Shown: positions 1 through 7,066 of the stretch, one piece after another
How the letters are laid out: the number at the start of each line of letters is the position of its first letter
Position numbering within the stretch: position 1 is the stretch's first letter
Assembly (NCBI GenBank): GCA_045538305.1
Contig: JAZSRC010000062.1
Span: 1-35,860 of the forward strand
Direction of reading: 5' to 3'
DNA length: 35,860 nucleotides
Source: SFHK01 sp045538305
GTDB taxonomy: Bacteria > Bacillota > Clostridia > Christensenellales > Aristaeellaceae
Position numbers and translations under genes: made by a program
The notes under the pieces: model-generated
What the model saw: only the letters and a program-made list of their open reading frames with translations
Databases searched by the model: none
Told to the model about the DNA's origin: nothing

Positions 1-1
1 C

Positions 2-1255
2 GGGCATTACGAGGGCGTAGATCAAAGAGCGATTGACCTAGTGATTGATGAAGAGATATCTGTGGGCGATTATGTGCTTACAGGCGGCGAACTGGGCGCA
101 CTGATTATCGTAGACGCTGTTTCCCGCCTGGTACCAGGTGTTCTGGGTTCCTCTGATTCCAGCGTGGACGAAAGCTTTTCAAGCGGCCTTCTGGAATATC
201 CGCAGTATACCCGTCCGCGCGAATTCCGGGGGTTAGCTGTTCCTGATGTGCTTGTCAGCGGTAATCAGGCAAATATTGACAGATGGCGAAGAGATGAGGC
301 GCTGCGCGTTACGTTTGAACGCAGGCCGGAAATGCTGAAGGGGCTTTCATTTGATAAAAAAGATCACTTGATCCTGCGGGCGCTTCGCGAAGAAAGGAAG
401 CAGAAGAAAATGATGAAGATTGGTTTTATTGATTTTTTCCTTGATGAATGGCATGCCAATAACTATCCGAAGTGGATTGAAGAGCAGTCCCAGATTCTGG
501 GCATCGATTGCAAGGTCGCCTATGCGTGGGAAGACAAGGCCAAAGAGGGCGGCCTGAATGCGAAACAGTGGTGCGAGAAATTCGGCGTAGAGCTTCTTGA
601 AAGTCGGGAAGAGGTTGTTGAGAAATCGGACGCTATTGTCATACTGTCGCCCGATAACGCTGAAGAGCACGAACGGCTGTCTGAGGAAGCGCTCAAGAGC
701 GGAAAGCCTGTGTATGTGGACAAAACCTTTGCGCCCGATCTTGCTTGCGCAAAGCGCATGTTTGAGCTGGCCGAGGAAAACGGAACTCCGCTTTGCTCGT
801 CGTCTGCGCTCCGCTTTACGCGCAATCTCGATCCGCTGAAGGGCGACGAGAACATTGGCTATTTTGCCGTGACAGGTCCTGGCATGTTGGGAAATTACGC
901 CGTTCACCAGCTGGAAATGATCGTCAGCGTAATGGGCGTAAAGGGAAAACGCGTTCTTTTGACCGGAAACGATTATGCGCGTCAATTGGTTATTGATTAC
1001 GGCAAAAACCGCTTTGCTTCTATGACGCAGATGCCTGCGCTCGATTTTGCCGTAAGTGCAACTTGGGCGGACGGACATTCGGAGAATATTGTGCCGATCG
1101 ACTTTTTCCCGAACTTCATTCACGATATGCTGAAATTCTTTAACGGAGATAAGCCCATTGCCGCTAAAGAAGAAACCCTTCATATTATGGCCATTCTCGA
1201 CGCCGCCAAAGAGGCTGACACTAAAAAAGGTACTTGGGTGAAAATTCAGGCGTAA
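2..1255 (+). CDS. trmD: TrmD C-terminal part fused in frame to a Gfo/Idh/MocA-type oxidoreductase (5' end outside window)
   Basis: The reading frame is open from base 2 to the stop at 1253-1255 (417 residues visible). The first 136 residues are the C-terminal half of TrmD, the tRNA (guanine-37 N1) methyltransferase. They carry the trefoil-knot SAM-binding signature (GHYEGVDQRA, DEEISVGDYVLTGGEL) and the usual terminal ERRPEML segment. TrmD normally stops about here, but codon 407-409 runs straight into ATGATG (410-415) with no stop. A 281-residue oxidoreductase-like domain follows. Either this is a true fusion, or two proteins are made, because an AGGAAG sequence at 395-400 could serve an internal start at 410 or 413. 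The usual trmD neighbour rplS is absent downstream. The TrmD identity is firm; the fused state is seen in the DNA but its translation is not proven. Confidence 0.88.
   Translation, partial: GHYEGVDQRAIDLVIDEEISVGDYVLTGGELGALIIVDAVSRLVPGVLGSSDSSVDESFSSGLLEYPQYTRPREFRGLAVPDVLVSGNQANIDRWRRDEALRVTFERRPEMLKGLSFDKKDHLILRALREERKQKKMMKIGFIDFFLDEWHANNYPKWIEEQSQILGIDCKVAYAWEDKAKEGGLNAKQWCEKFGVELLESREEVVEKSDAIVILSPDNAEEHERLSEEALKSGKPVYVDKTFAPDLACAKRMFELAEENGTPLCSSSALRFTRNLDPLKGDENIGYFAVTGPGMLGNYAVHQLEMIVSVMGVKGKRVLLTGNDYARQLVIDYGKNRFASMTQMPALDFAVSATWADGHSENIVPIDFFPNFIHDMLKFFNGDKPIAAKEETLHIMAILDAAKEADTKKGTWVKIQA
410..1255 (+). other. Gfo/Idh/MocA-like oxidoreductase domain, possibly also translated from an internal start
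   Basis: This 281-residue segment begins MMKIGFIDFF and resembles small NAD(P)-dependent Gfo/Idh/MocA sugar or polyol dehydrogenases. A Rossmann-like start leads through SDAIVILSPDNAEEH to GKPVYVDKTFA, which sits where the family has its EKP lysine motif (here DKT). The glycine-rich nucleotide motif at the N-terminus is degenerate (GFIDFFLDEW instead of GxGxxG), so cofactor binding is uncertain. The substrate cannot be assigned. AGGAAG lies 9 bases upstream of ATG 410, giving a reasonable internal ribosome binding site, so this may be an independent cistron that has lost the preceding stop codon. Confidence 0.55.
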
Positions 1256-1300
1256 TTGCCGTTTGATTTCCGCTAAAAAGAAATAGGAAACAGAAAAAAC

Positions 1301-1341
1301 AAGCCAATCCCGTTGACGCAATGCGGGGTTGGCTTTATAAT
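1301..1341 (+). terminator. Hairpin after the trmD fusion, imperfect intrinsic terminator
   Basis: A 12-bp stem pairs AAGCCAATCCCG (1301-1312) with CGGGGTTGGCTT (1324-1335) with one G-U pair and an 11-base loop. It lies about 45 bases after the stop of the upstream gene. Only three T residues follow before TATAAT, so termination may be partial. The rnf promoter is written across the loop and 3' arm of this hairpin. Confidence 0.5.
1313..1341 (+). promoter_or_regulatory. Sigma-A-type promoter of the rnf operon, inside the hairpin
   Basis: TTGACG (1313-1318) and TATAAT (1336-1341) are separated by exactly 17 bases. Two further overlapping TATAAT boxes lie at 1350-1355 and 1355-1360. The predicted start near 1348 leaves a leader of about 75 bases before rnfG. 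The -35 box is in the hairpin loop and the spacer forms its 3' arm. Confidence 0.75.
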
Positions 1342-1424
1342 ATATATGATATAATATAATGGGTGTGTGCTTGTTTTAAAATACAGACGGTTTTGATTAA
1401 AGATAAATCTGGAGGTACGACGAC

Positions 1425-2012
1425 ATGAAGATTCCGGGCTATCTCGCGCTTACGGCGATCACTCTGGTTGCCGGCATTGCGCTTGGAGGAACATACAGCC
1501 TCACCAAGGATCGTATAGACGATCAGGCCAGAATTGCGGCTGAAAAGGCGCGTAGCGCGGTGTTTACGAAGGCGGATGAATTCAGCGCGTATCCGATAGA
1601 GAAAGACGGCGATATCGACTGGTGCTATCAGGCCTTGGCGGAGGGTGAAGTGCTTGGTTATGTCGCGCAAACGACCGTGAACGGCTTTGGCGGCGAAATT
1701 GAGATTATCGCAGGCGTTGATACGGAAGGAAAATTTACCGGTATTACGGTCGGCGGTTCCTCTTTCAGCGAAACGGCGGGACTTGGTGAAAAAACCAAAC
1801 ATGAAGCGTTTACCTCGCAGTATGCAGGGAAGGCTGCACCGCTTCGCGTAATCAAGGCGGGAGAAGCGGCTGCAGACGATACGATTGATGCAGTTACCGC
1901 TGCAACGATATCATCTACGGCTGTTACGGATGGCGCAAACACGATTGCCGAATTTATCACAGGCATTCAGCAAGAACATACAGGCGAAAACGGCGCGGGA
2001 GGCGATGCATAA
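1425..2012 (+). CDS. rnfG: Rnf complex subunit G (FMN-binding, periplasm-facing)
   Basis: RnfG carries a covalently bound FMN and passes electrons within the membrane-bound ferredoxin:NAD+ oxidoreductase (Rnf), which couples ferredoxin oxidation to Na+ or H+ translocation. The 195-residue protein has one N-terminal membrane segment (residues 5-25) and the FMN-binding domain with the ETAGLGEK motif. The flavinylation site reads DAVTAATIS (residues 155-163), so Thr161 is the expected acceptor, but the usual Gly of the S/T-G-A-T motif is Ala159. The start follows GGAGG at 1411-1415. The gene leads the operon, ahead of rnfC, which is unlike the common CDGEAB order. The stop directly abuts the rnfC start. 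Confidence 0.93.
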   Translation: MKIPGYLALTAITLVAGIALGGTYSLTKDRIDDQARIAAEKARSAVFTKADEFSAYPIEKDGDIDWCYQALAEGEVLGYVAQTTVNGFGGEIEIIAGVDTEGKFTGITVGGSSFSETAGLGEKTKHEAFTSQYAGKAAPLRVIKAGEAAADDTIDAVTAATISSTAVTDGANTIAEFITGIQQEHTGENGAGGDA

Positions 2013-3341
2013 ATGAAAGTGACATTTAAACGCGGCGTGCATCTGTCATATGCAAATAAGGAGCCTACAAAACCGCTGCCGATCCGGGAGTTTGTGTCGG
2101 ATACGGTTCAGATTATCATGAATATGCATATCGGCGCTCCGTCTTCACCCTGTGTTAAAAAGGGTGATTATGTCAAAATCGGACAGGTGATAGGCGAGCC
2201 CGTGGGCTTTCTGGGCATTCCCGTACATGCAAGCGTGTCGGGCGAAGTAATTTCGGTTGACAAGATCTCTTATCTGATGGAAGAGCCTGTAACGGCGGTT
2301 ACCATCCGAAATGATTTTAAGGACGAGTGGACGGAGCTTCATCCGATGGGGAGCGTGGAAAGCGTAGACCCCTCCCTGATTGTCCCTGCCATTCGAAATG
2401 CCGGAATCTGCGGCATGGGCGGCGCATCGTTCCCGACGCATGTAAAGCTGTCCCTGAAACCCGAACAGAAATGTGAAACCATTATCGTTAACGGCGCGGA
2501 ATGCGAGACGCATCTGACGGCAGACCATCGATTGATGGTGGAAAACAGCCAGAGAATTGTGGATGGCCTTCGCGCGGCGATGAGAGCGCTGAATGTGGAA
2601 AAAGGCGTTATTGCCATTGAAGATAATAAACCCGACGCTATTGAGGCCATGACGCGCGCTGCAAACGGACGTGTCGGCGTTCGCGTTCAAGCGCTTAAAA
2701 CGAAGTACCCGCAGGGCGGTGAAAAGCAGCTGATTGAAGCCGTTACCAAAAAGCAGGTACCCACCAAAAAGCTGCCAATTGATGTAAATGTAATCGTTTT
2801 GAATGTCGGCACCTGTCATGCCATTGCGGATGCGATCATTGATGGAAAGCCATTGATCAGCCGTGTGACGACGGTGACCGGCTGCGTCAGACAGCCGGCA
2901 AATCTGCGCCTTCGAATCGGTACGGTTGTCGAGGACATTATCGGCGCTTGCGCCGGCTTCTCGGAGGATCCGGGGAAGATTGCCTTTGGCGGCGCGATGA
3001 CAGGCCTGTGCCTTCCGCGTCTGGATGTACCCATTGCAAAATCCACAAACGGTATCGTCGCCTATAACGAAAAGGAATCCCGGTCTGTGGAGGAGGGACC
3101 GTGCATCCGCTGCGGCAAATGCGTTGCGGCTTGCCCGATCGGCCTGAATCCTTATCAGATCAAGGTGTTTGCAGACGCAGATAAGATTAATGAATCGGCG
3201 AAGCTTCATGTAATGGATTGCATACTATGCGGCTGCTGCTCGTTTGTTTGTCCGTCGCGCAGATGGCTGACTGCTTCATTTAAAATTGTCAAGCAAAAGC
3301 TTGCGCAGCAGGCGAAAGCAAAGGGAGGAGAAACAAAATGA
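2013..3341 (+). CDS. rnfC: Rnf complex subunit C (peripheral NADH-side iron-sulfur flavoprotein)
   Basis: RnfC is the cytoplasmic subunit that hands electrons to NAD+ and is related to the NuoF subunit of complex I. The 442-residue product has the N-terminal biotinyl-like region, the GICGMGGASFPTH nucleotide-binding stretch near residue 130, and two C-terminal 4Fe-4S motifs, CIRCGKCVAACP from residue 364 and CILCGCCSFVCP from residue 403. The start follows the rnfG stop without a gap, with GGGAGG inside the end of rnfG. It overlaps rnfD by ATGA, which indicates translational coupling. Confidence 0.96.
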   Translation: MKVTFKRGVHLSYANKEPTKPLPIREFVSDTVQIIMNMHIGAPSSPCVKKGDYVKIGQVIGEPVGFLGIPVHASVSGEVISVDKISYLMEEPVTAVTIRNDFKDEWTELHPMGSVESVDPSLIVPAIRNAGICGMGGASFPTHVKLSLKPEQKCETIIVNGAECETHLTADHRLMVENSQRIVDGLRAAMRALNVEKGVIAIEDNKPDAIEAMTRAANGRVGVRVQALKTKYPQGGEKQLIEAVTKKQVPTKKLPIDVNVIVLNVGTCHAIADAIIDGKPLISRVTTVTGCVRQPANLRLRIGTVVEDIIGACAGFSEDPGKIAFGGAMTGLCLPRLDVPIAKSTNGIVAYNEKESRSVEEGPCIRCGKCVAACPIGLNPYQIKVFADADKINESAKLHVMDCILCGCCSFVCPSRRWLTASFKIVKQKLAQQAKAKGGETK

Positions 3342-4276
3342 GCCTGAGACTTTCAACCGCTCCGCATGTCAGAACGCATCTGTCTACCGGAAAACTGATG
3401 ATGAACGTGATTGTCGCGCTGCTTCCTTGTGCGGCGGCGGGCGTATACTTTTATGGCTATGACGCGCTGGGACTGATCATCGCTTCCTGCGTAACCGCTG
3501 TAGCCGCCGAATATGTGTGGCAGAAGCTTTCCAAAAAACCGGTTCGCGTGGGCGATTTTTCCGCGCTTCTCACGGGCTTGATTCTGGCGCTGATTGTTCC
3601 GGTTTCGTTTCCCATCTGGGGCATTGTAATCGGAAGCGCTTTTGCGGTGATTATCGTTAAGCAACTTTTTGGAGGCATCGGAGACAACTTTTTGAATCCT
3701 GCCATGGCGGCGCGCGCGATGCTTCTCGCCTCCTGGCCGGCCCGTATGACAACTTTTGTTGCAGCCACCTGCTTTTCAGGTGCAGATGCAGTGACCAGTG
3801 CGTCCCCGCTTTCAAGCGCGCTTGCCACTCCGTACTCTTACCTCGAGTTGCTGTTTGGCCGCGTGCCCGGCTCAATTGGCGAAACCTGTAAAATCGCCAT
3901 ATTGCTTGGGCTTATCTACCTTGTGGCAACGCATACGATTTCCTGGCGCATTCCTGTAATTACGATGGTTTCAACCTTTGTGTTTGCATGGCTGTTCGGG
4001 GAAGATCCCGTTCGCGCCGTGCTTTCCGGCGGTATTCTCTTTGCCGCTGTTTTCATGGCGACAGACTATACTACCAGCCCCATGGCGGGCCCTGCGCAGA
4101 TTGCATATGCAGTGGGAATCGGATTTTTGACGATGATCATCCGTAAATTCGGCGCATATCCGGAAGGCGTTACCTATGCGGTATTGTTCATGAACATTCT
4201 GACGCCTCTGCTTGATCGCTATATGCCCAATAAGGTGTACGGTCATCACAAGTCCAAGGAGGCGAAGAAATCATGA
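3338..4276 (+). CDS. rnfD: Rnf complex subunit D (membrane FMN subunit)
   Basis: RnfD is an integral membrane subunit homologous to NqrB that normally holds a covalent FMN and part of the ion path. The 312-residue protein is very hydrophobic with repeated membrane helices and the conserved NFLNPAMAARAML and MATDYTTSPM stretches. At the flavinylation site the sequence reads DAVTSASPLS (residues 149-158). The position that is the FMN-accepting Thr in the S/T-G/S-A-T-P motif is Ser156 (codon TCC, 3803-3805). Either Ser takes the flavin or this subunit is not covalently flavinylated. It overlaps rnfC and rnfE by ATGA at each end. Confidence 0.95.
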   Translation: MSLRLSTAPHVRTHLSTGKLMMNVIVALLPCAAAGVYFYGYDALGLIIASCVTAVAAEYVWQKLSKKPVRVGDFSALLTGLILALIVPVSFPIWGIVIGSAFAVIIVKQLFGGIGDNFLNPAMAARAMLLASWPARMTTFVAATCFSGADAVTSASPLSSALATPYSYLELLFGRVPGSIGETCKIAILLGLIYLVATHTISWRIPVITMVSTFVFAWLFGEDPVRAVLSGGILFAAVFMATDYTTSPMAGPAQIAYAVGIGFLTMIIRKFGAYPEGVTYAVLFMNILTPLLDRYMPNKVYGHHKSKEAKKS

Positions 4277-4908
4277 GTGAAGGAAAGAAGAAGCTTGGCA
4301 AGATATTCTTAAACGGCGTGATTACGGAAAACCCGACCTTCAGGCTTGTGCTTGGCGCATGTCCTACGCTTGCTGTTACGACCAGCGCAATTAACGGATT
4401 GGGTATGGGCGCGGCGGCTACCTTTGTATTGGTAGGCTCCAATATTGTGGTGTCGCTTCTTCGTAAAATGATTCCCGATACTGTGCGTATTCCGTCCTTT
4501 ATCGTGATTATTTGTACGTTTGTAACCATGGTTAAACTGCTCATGCAGGCTTATCTACCGTCTTTGTACGACAGCCTCGGCATTTTTATCCCGCTGATTG
4601 CCGTTAACTGCATAATTCTGGCCCGAGCCGAGGCGTTTGCCAGTAAAAACCCTGTGATTGCAAGTGCAGTGGACGGTATTGGCATGGGCGCCGGCTTCAC
4701 GCTGGCTTTAACGCTGATCGGCTTGATCCGTGAGCTTATCGGAAACGGAACCGCTTTCGGTTTTCAGATTATGCCGCAGAGCTATGAACCGATGCTGCTA
4801 ATCGTACTGGCATCCGGCGGTTTTCTGGTTTTTGGCCTGCTGCTCGGACTGTTTAACGCAATAGTAAGGCATATCGCGCGCAAGCGCGGAGAACGTGAGG
4901 GGGTATAA
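4273..4908 (+). CDS. rnfE: Rnf complex subunit E (membrane subunit)
   Basis: RnfE pairs with RnfA to form the inverted half-channel core that holds an iron-sulfur centre in the middle of the membrane. The 211-residue protein opens with the signature ENPTFRLVLGACPTLAVTTS and has NGLGMGAA. Two cysteines, in GACP near residue 32 and NCIILARAEAF near residue 112, match the metal-ligand positions. Six hydrophobic helices are apparent. The start overlaps the rnfD stop by ATGA, and the stop lies two bases before the GTG start of rnfA. Confidence 0.96.
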   Translation: MSEGKKKLGKIFLNGVITENPTFRLVLGACPTLAVTTSAINGLGMGAAATFVLVGSNIVVSLLRKMIPDTVRIPSFIVIICTFVTMVKLLMQAYLPSLYDSLGIFIPLIAVNCIILARAEAFASKNPVIASAVDGIGMGAGFTLALTLIGLIRELIGNGTAFGFQIMPQSYEPMLLIVLASGGFLVFGLLLGLFNAIVRHIARKRGEREGV

Positions 4909-4910
4909 CA

Positions 4911-5495
4911 GTGGACGGAGTTGTTAATGTACTGCTCTTTATGGTTGGCTGCATATTTACCAACAACTTTATATTCTCCAAGTTCCTTGGCTGCTGTCCG
5001 TTTCTCGGCGTATCCAATAAGGTAGAAACCGCTGCCAGCATGGGCGTCGCCGTTACCTTTGTTATGACAATCGCGTCCCTGTTTTCCTACATGGTGTATC
5101 ACTGGATTCTGATCCCGCTGGGCATTGAATTTATGGAGACCATCGCGTTCATACTGGTTATTGCGGCGCTTGTACAGTTTGTGGAAATGTTTCTTAAAAA
5201 GGCCAGTCCCTCGCTGTATGGTGCATTGGGCATCTATCTGCCTTTGATCACCACCAACTGCGCGGTTCTCGGCGTTGCTCAGCTGAATGTATCCGAAGGC
5301 TACAATCTGTTTTACAGCGTAATGAACGGCGCTTTCAGCGCGATTGGCTTCCTTGTGGCAATCGTACTCATGGCGGGTGTGCGTGAACGCCTGGAGGGCT
5401 CTAAAATCCCTGAATGCATGAAGGGCTTCCCGATCAGTCTTGTGACGGCGGGCCTTATGGCAATGGCGTTTATGGGTTTCAGCGGCCTTGTTTAA
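4911..5495 (+). CDS. rnfA: Rnf complex subunit A (membrane subunit)
   Basis: RnfA is the partner of RnfE in the membrane core. The 194-residue protein shows the family signature FTNNFIFSKFLGCCPFLGVS near residues 16-35 and TTNCAVLGVAQ in the second half, which supply the paired cysteines of the intramembrane cluster. The start is GTG at 4911, chosen because GAGGGGG lies just upstream and because the signature sits at the expected distance from it. Six membrane helices are apparent. Confidence 0.95.
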   Translation: MDGVVNVLLFMVGCIFTNNFIFSKFLGCCPFLGVSNKVETAASMGVAVTFVMTIASLFSYMVYHWILIPLGIEFMETIAFILVIAALVQFVEMFLKKASPSLYGALGIYLPLITTNCAVLGVAQLNVSEGYNLFYSVMNGAFSAIGFLVAIVLMAGVRERLEGSKIPECMKGFPISLVTAGLMAMAFMGFSGLV

Positions 5496-5511
5496 AGGAG
5501 GAACGGCTACA

Positions 5512-6327
5512 ATGACGATTTTATATGCAGGCGCTGCGCTCGGCGCTCTCGGAATCATCTTCGGGCTGGTTTTGACCTATGCGGCGAAAAAATTCCATGT
5601 GGAAGTTGACGAAAGAATTGAACTGGTGAAGAATTGCCTTGGCGGCGCGAACTGCGGTGCGTGCGGCTATGCCGGCTGCGATGCGTTTGCCAATGCGGTT
5701 GTAAAGGGCGAGGTAAAGCCCTCCAAATGCGCGCCCGCTGGTGAAAATGGGGTAAAAGAAATGGCGCGTATAATGGGAATTGAGGACGAGGCGCCGGAAA
5801 GAATGATTGCGCGCGTGCTTTGTGGAGGCATACACGGCATTGCCAAGGAACGTTACCATTACGACGGCTATAAAAGTTGCGCGGTTGCTGCGGGAATCGC
5901 AGGCGGACCGAAGGAATGCCACTATTCGTGCATTGGCCTTGGCGACTGCATGGATCACTGTGCATTTGGCGCAATCAGCATGGTGGATGGCGTCGCGCGT
6001 GTAGCCGAAGACAAATGCCGCGCCTGTGGCACGTGCGTGGAATCCTGCCCGAGGGGCGCCATTCGCATGATGCCCGCCTCGCAGAGTGTATATGTATCCT
6101 GTCAAAACAGAGATGTAGCGAAACAGGCACGCGCTGTATGTATGAATGCGTGCATTGCTTGCGGGCGCTGCAAAAAGGAATGCCAGTACGGCGCGATTGA
6201 GGTATATGACGGCTATGCGCACATTGATCCCGATAAGTGCACGCGCTGCGGCGCCTGCGCGTTGGTATGCCCCTGCAAATGTATTGTGGACTTGACAAAG
6301 CAGCTTGGAATATCGGAGATTGCATGA
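5512..6327 (+). CDS. rnfB: Rnf complex subunit B (ferredoxin-accepting polyferredoxin)
   Basis: RnfB takes electrons from reduced ferredoxin. The 271-residue protein has an N-terminal membrane anchor (residues 3-24), the Fe-S domain motif C48-x2-C51-x4-C56-x16-C73, and a C-terminal polyferredoxin region with at least four CxxCxxC-type motifs, for example CRACGTCVESCP and CTRCGACALVCP. ATG 5512 is chosen over an in-frame TTG at 5488 because AAAGGAGG occupies 5494-5501 and the TTG is still inside rnfA. The stop overlaps the next gene by ATGA. Confidence 0.95.
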   Translation: MTILYAGAALGALGIIFGLVLTYAAKKFHVEVDERIELVKNCLGGANCGACGYAGCDAFANAVVKGEVKPSKCAPAGENGVKEMARIMGIEDEAPERMIARVLCGGIHGIAKERYHYDGYKSCAVAAGIAGGPKECHYSCIGLGDCMDHCAFGAISMVDGVARVAEDKCRACGTCVESCPRGAIRMMPASQSVYVSCQNRDVAKQARAVCMNACIACGRCKKECQYGAIEVYDGYAHIDPDKCTRCGACALVCPCKCIVDLTKQLGISEIA

Positions 6328-6887
6328 CCCGTAAGAAAGAAATAGGCTCCGTCATTGCGCTTGGAACGTTTGACGGTATGCACCCCGGACATCGGGCGGT
6401 AATTGACCGTGCGGTTGAAGAAGCCAGGGGCTTAAACTGTAAGAGTATGGTATTCACTTTTGCAAACATTCCACGCGGCATTTTTTCAAAAGCGCCCATA
6501 CCCATTATGACGGAACAAGAACGGGAAAAGGCGATACGCGAAAGAGGCGTGGACACCGTCGTTATGGCGCAGTTTAATGAATCGTTTTCCCGGCTGTCTC
6601 CTTCGGAATTCATTAAGGAGATCATAATGGAATACCATCCGATTGCACTGGTGACCGGTGAGGATTATACCTTTGGTCACCGCGCAAGTGGAAATATTCA
6701 AACGCTTATTGCGCTCGGAAAGGAGATGGGATTTAAGGTTATTACCATTGAAACGGTGCGCATGGTGCTTCCGGACGGAAGCCTTGGAGAGAAAATCTCT
6801 TCAACGGCGATCAGACGCGCCATTTCAGAAAACCGGCCGGAGCTTATTGACGGCTATATGCATGGAAGAAATACGATTGATCAATAA
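6324..6887 (+). CDS. Stand-alone FAD synthetase (RibF adenylyltransferase domain without riboflavin kinase)
   Basis: The 187-residue protein matches the nucleotidyltransferase half of bifunctional RibF, which converts FMN and ATP to FAD. GTFDGMHPGH (residues 14-23) is the ATP-binding motif, TGEDYTFGHRASGN is the flavin-binding loop, and SSTAIRRAI is the second nucleotide motif. RibF is normally about 300 residues; the C-terminal riboflavin kinase is absent and the gene stops cleanly at TAA. It overlaps rnfB by ATGA, so it is translated with the Rnf operon. It is followed at once by an FMN riboswitch and ribU. A dedicated role in flavin supply for Rnf is inferred. The kinase activity must come from elsewhere. 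Confidence 0.85.
   Translation: MTRKKEIGSVIALGTFDGMHPGHRAVIDRAVEEARGLNCKSMVFTFANIPRGIFSKAPIPIMTEQEREKAIRERGVDTVVMAQFNESFSRLSPSEFIKEIIMEYHPIALVTGEDYTFGHRASGNIQTLIALGKEMGFKVITIETVRMVLPDGSLGEKISSTAIRRAISENRPELIDGYMHGRNTIDQ
6847..6877 (+). promoter_or_regulatory. Possible promoter for the riboswitch-ribU transcript, inside the end of the FAD synthetase gene
   Basis: TTGACG (6847-6852) and TACGAT (6872-6877) are 19 bases apart. A start near 6884 would place the riboswitch at the 5' end of its own transcript. The long spacer makes this a weak call; read-through from the rnf operon is the alternative. Confidence 0.35.
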
Positions 6888-6904
6888 GAAAACCGGAAAA
6901 CCCT

Positions 6905-7030
6905 GAGCTTCAGGACGGGGCGTAATTCCCCACCGGCGGTAAAGCCCGCGAACCGCGCGTCGCTTCAATGCGCGGCCGATCCGATTATTGTTTGCGGAGC
7001 CGACAGTTATAGGCTGGATGGAAGAAGATT
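6905..7030 (+). ncRNA. FMN riboswitch (RFN element)
   Basis: The conserved blocks of the RFN aptamer are present in order: CAGGACGGGGCG, AATTCCCCACCGGCGGTAAA, AGCCCGCGA, a variable arm, CCGATCCG, GGAGCCGACAGT and ATAGGCTGGATGGAAGAAGA. The P1 stem is short, essentially CTTC with GAAG. No U-tract terminator follows. A small hairpin (GCTGC-CAG-GCAGC, 7033-7045) and then the ribosome binding site follow, so control at translation initiation is more likely than attenuation. CCTGA at 6902-6906 could pair with TCAGG at 7048-7052, which includes part of the Shine-Dalgarno. Confidence 0.95.
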
Positions 7031-7049
7031 TGGCTGCCAGGCAGCATTC

Positions 7050-7055
7050 AGGAGG
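7050..7055 (+). promoter_or_regulatory. ribU ribosome binding site, likely riboswitch target
   Basis: AGGAGG lies 11 bases before the ribU ATG and directly after the riboswitch and a small hairpin. The long AT-rich spacing and the possible pairing with CCTGA at 6902-6906 fit ligand-controlled access. The pairing is an inference. Confidence 0.55.
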
Positions 7056-7066
7056 AAATTTTTATA

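Noticed and set aside
347..1321. Minus-strand open frame of 324 codons opposite the trmD fusion
   Set aside because: It begins in the intergenic hairpin and lacks motifs; the plus-strand frame shows clear TrmD and dehydrogenase features.
5488..5511. Upstream TTG start for rnfB
   Set aside because: It lies inside rnfA and upstream of the AAAGGAGG that serves ATG 5512.
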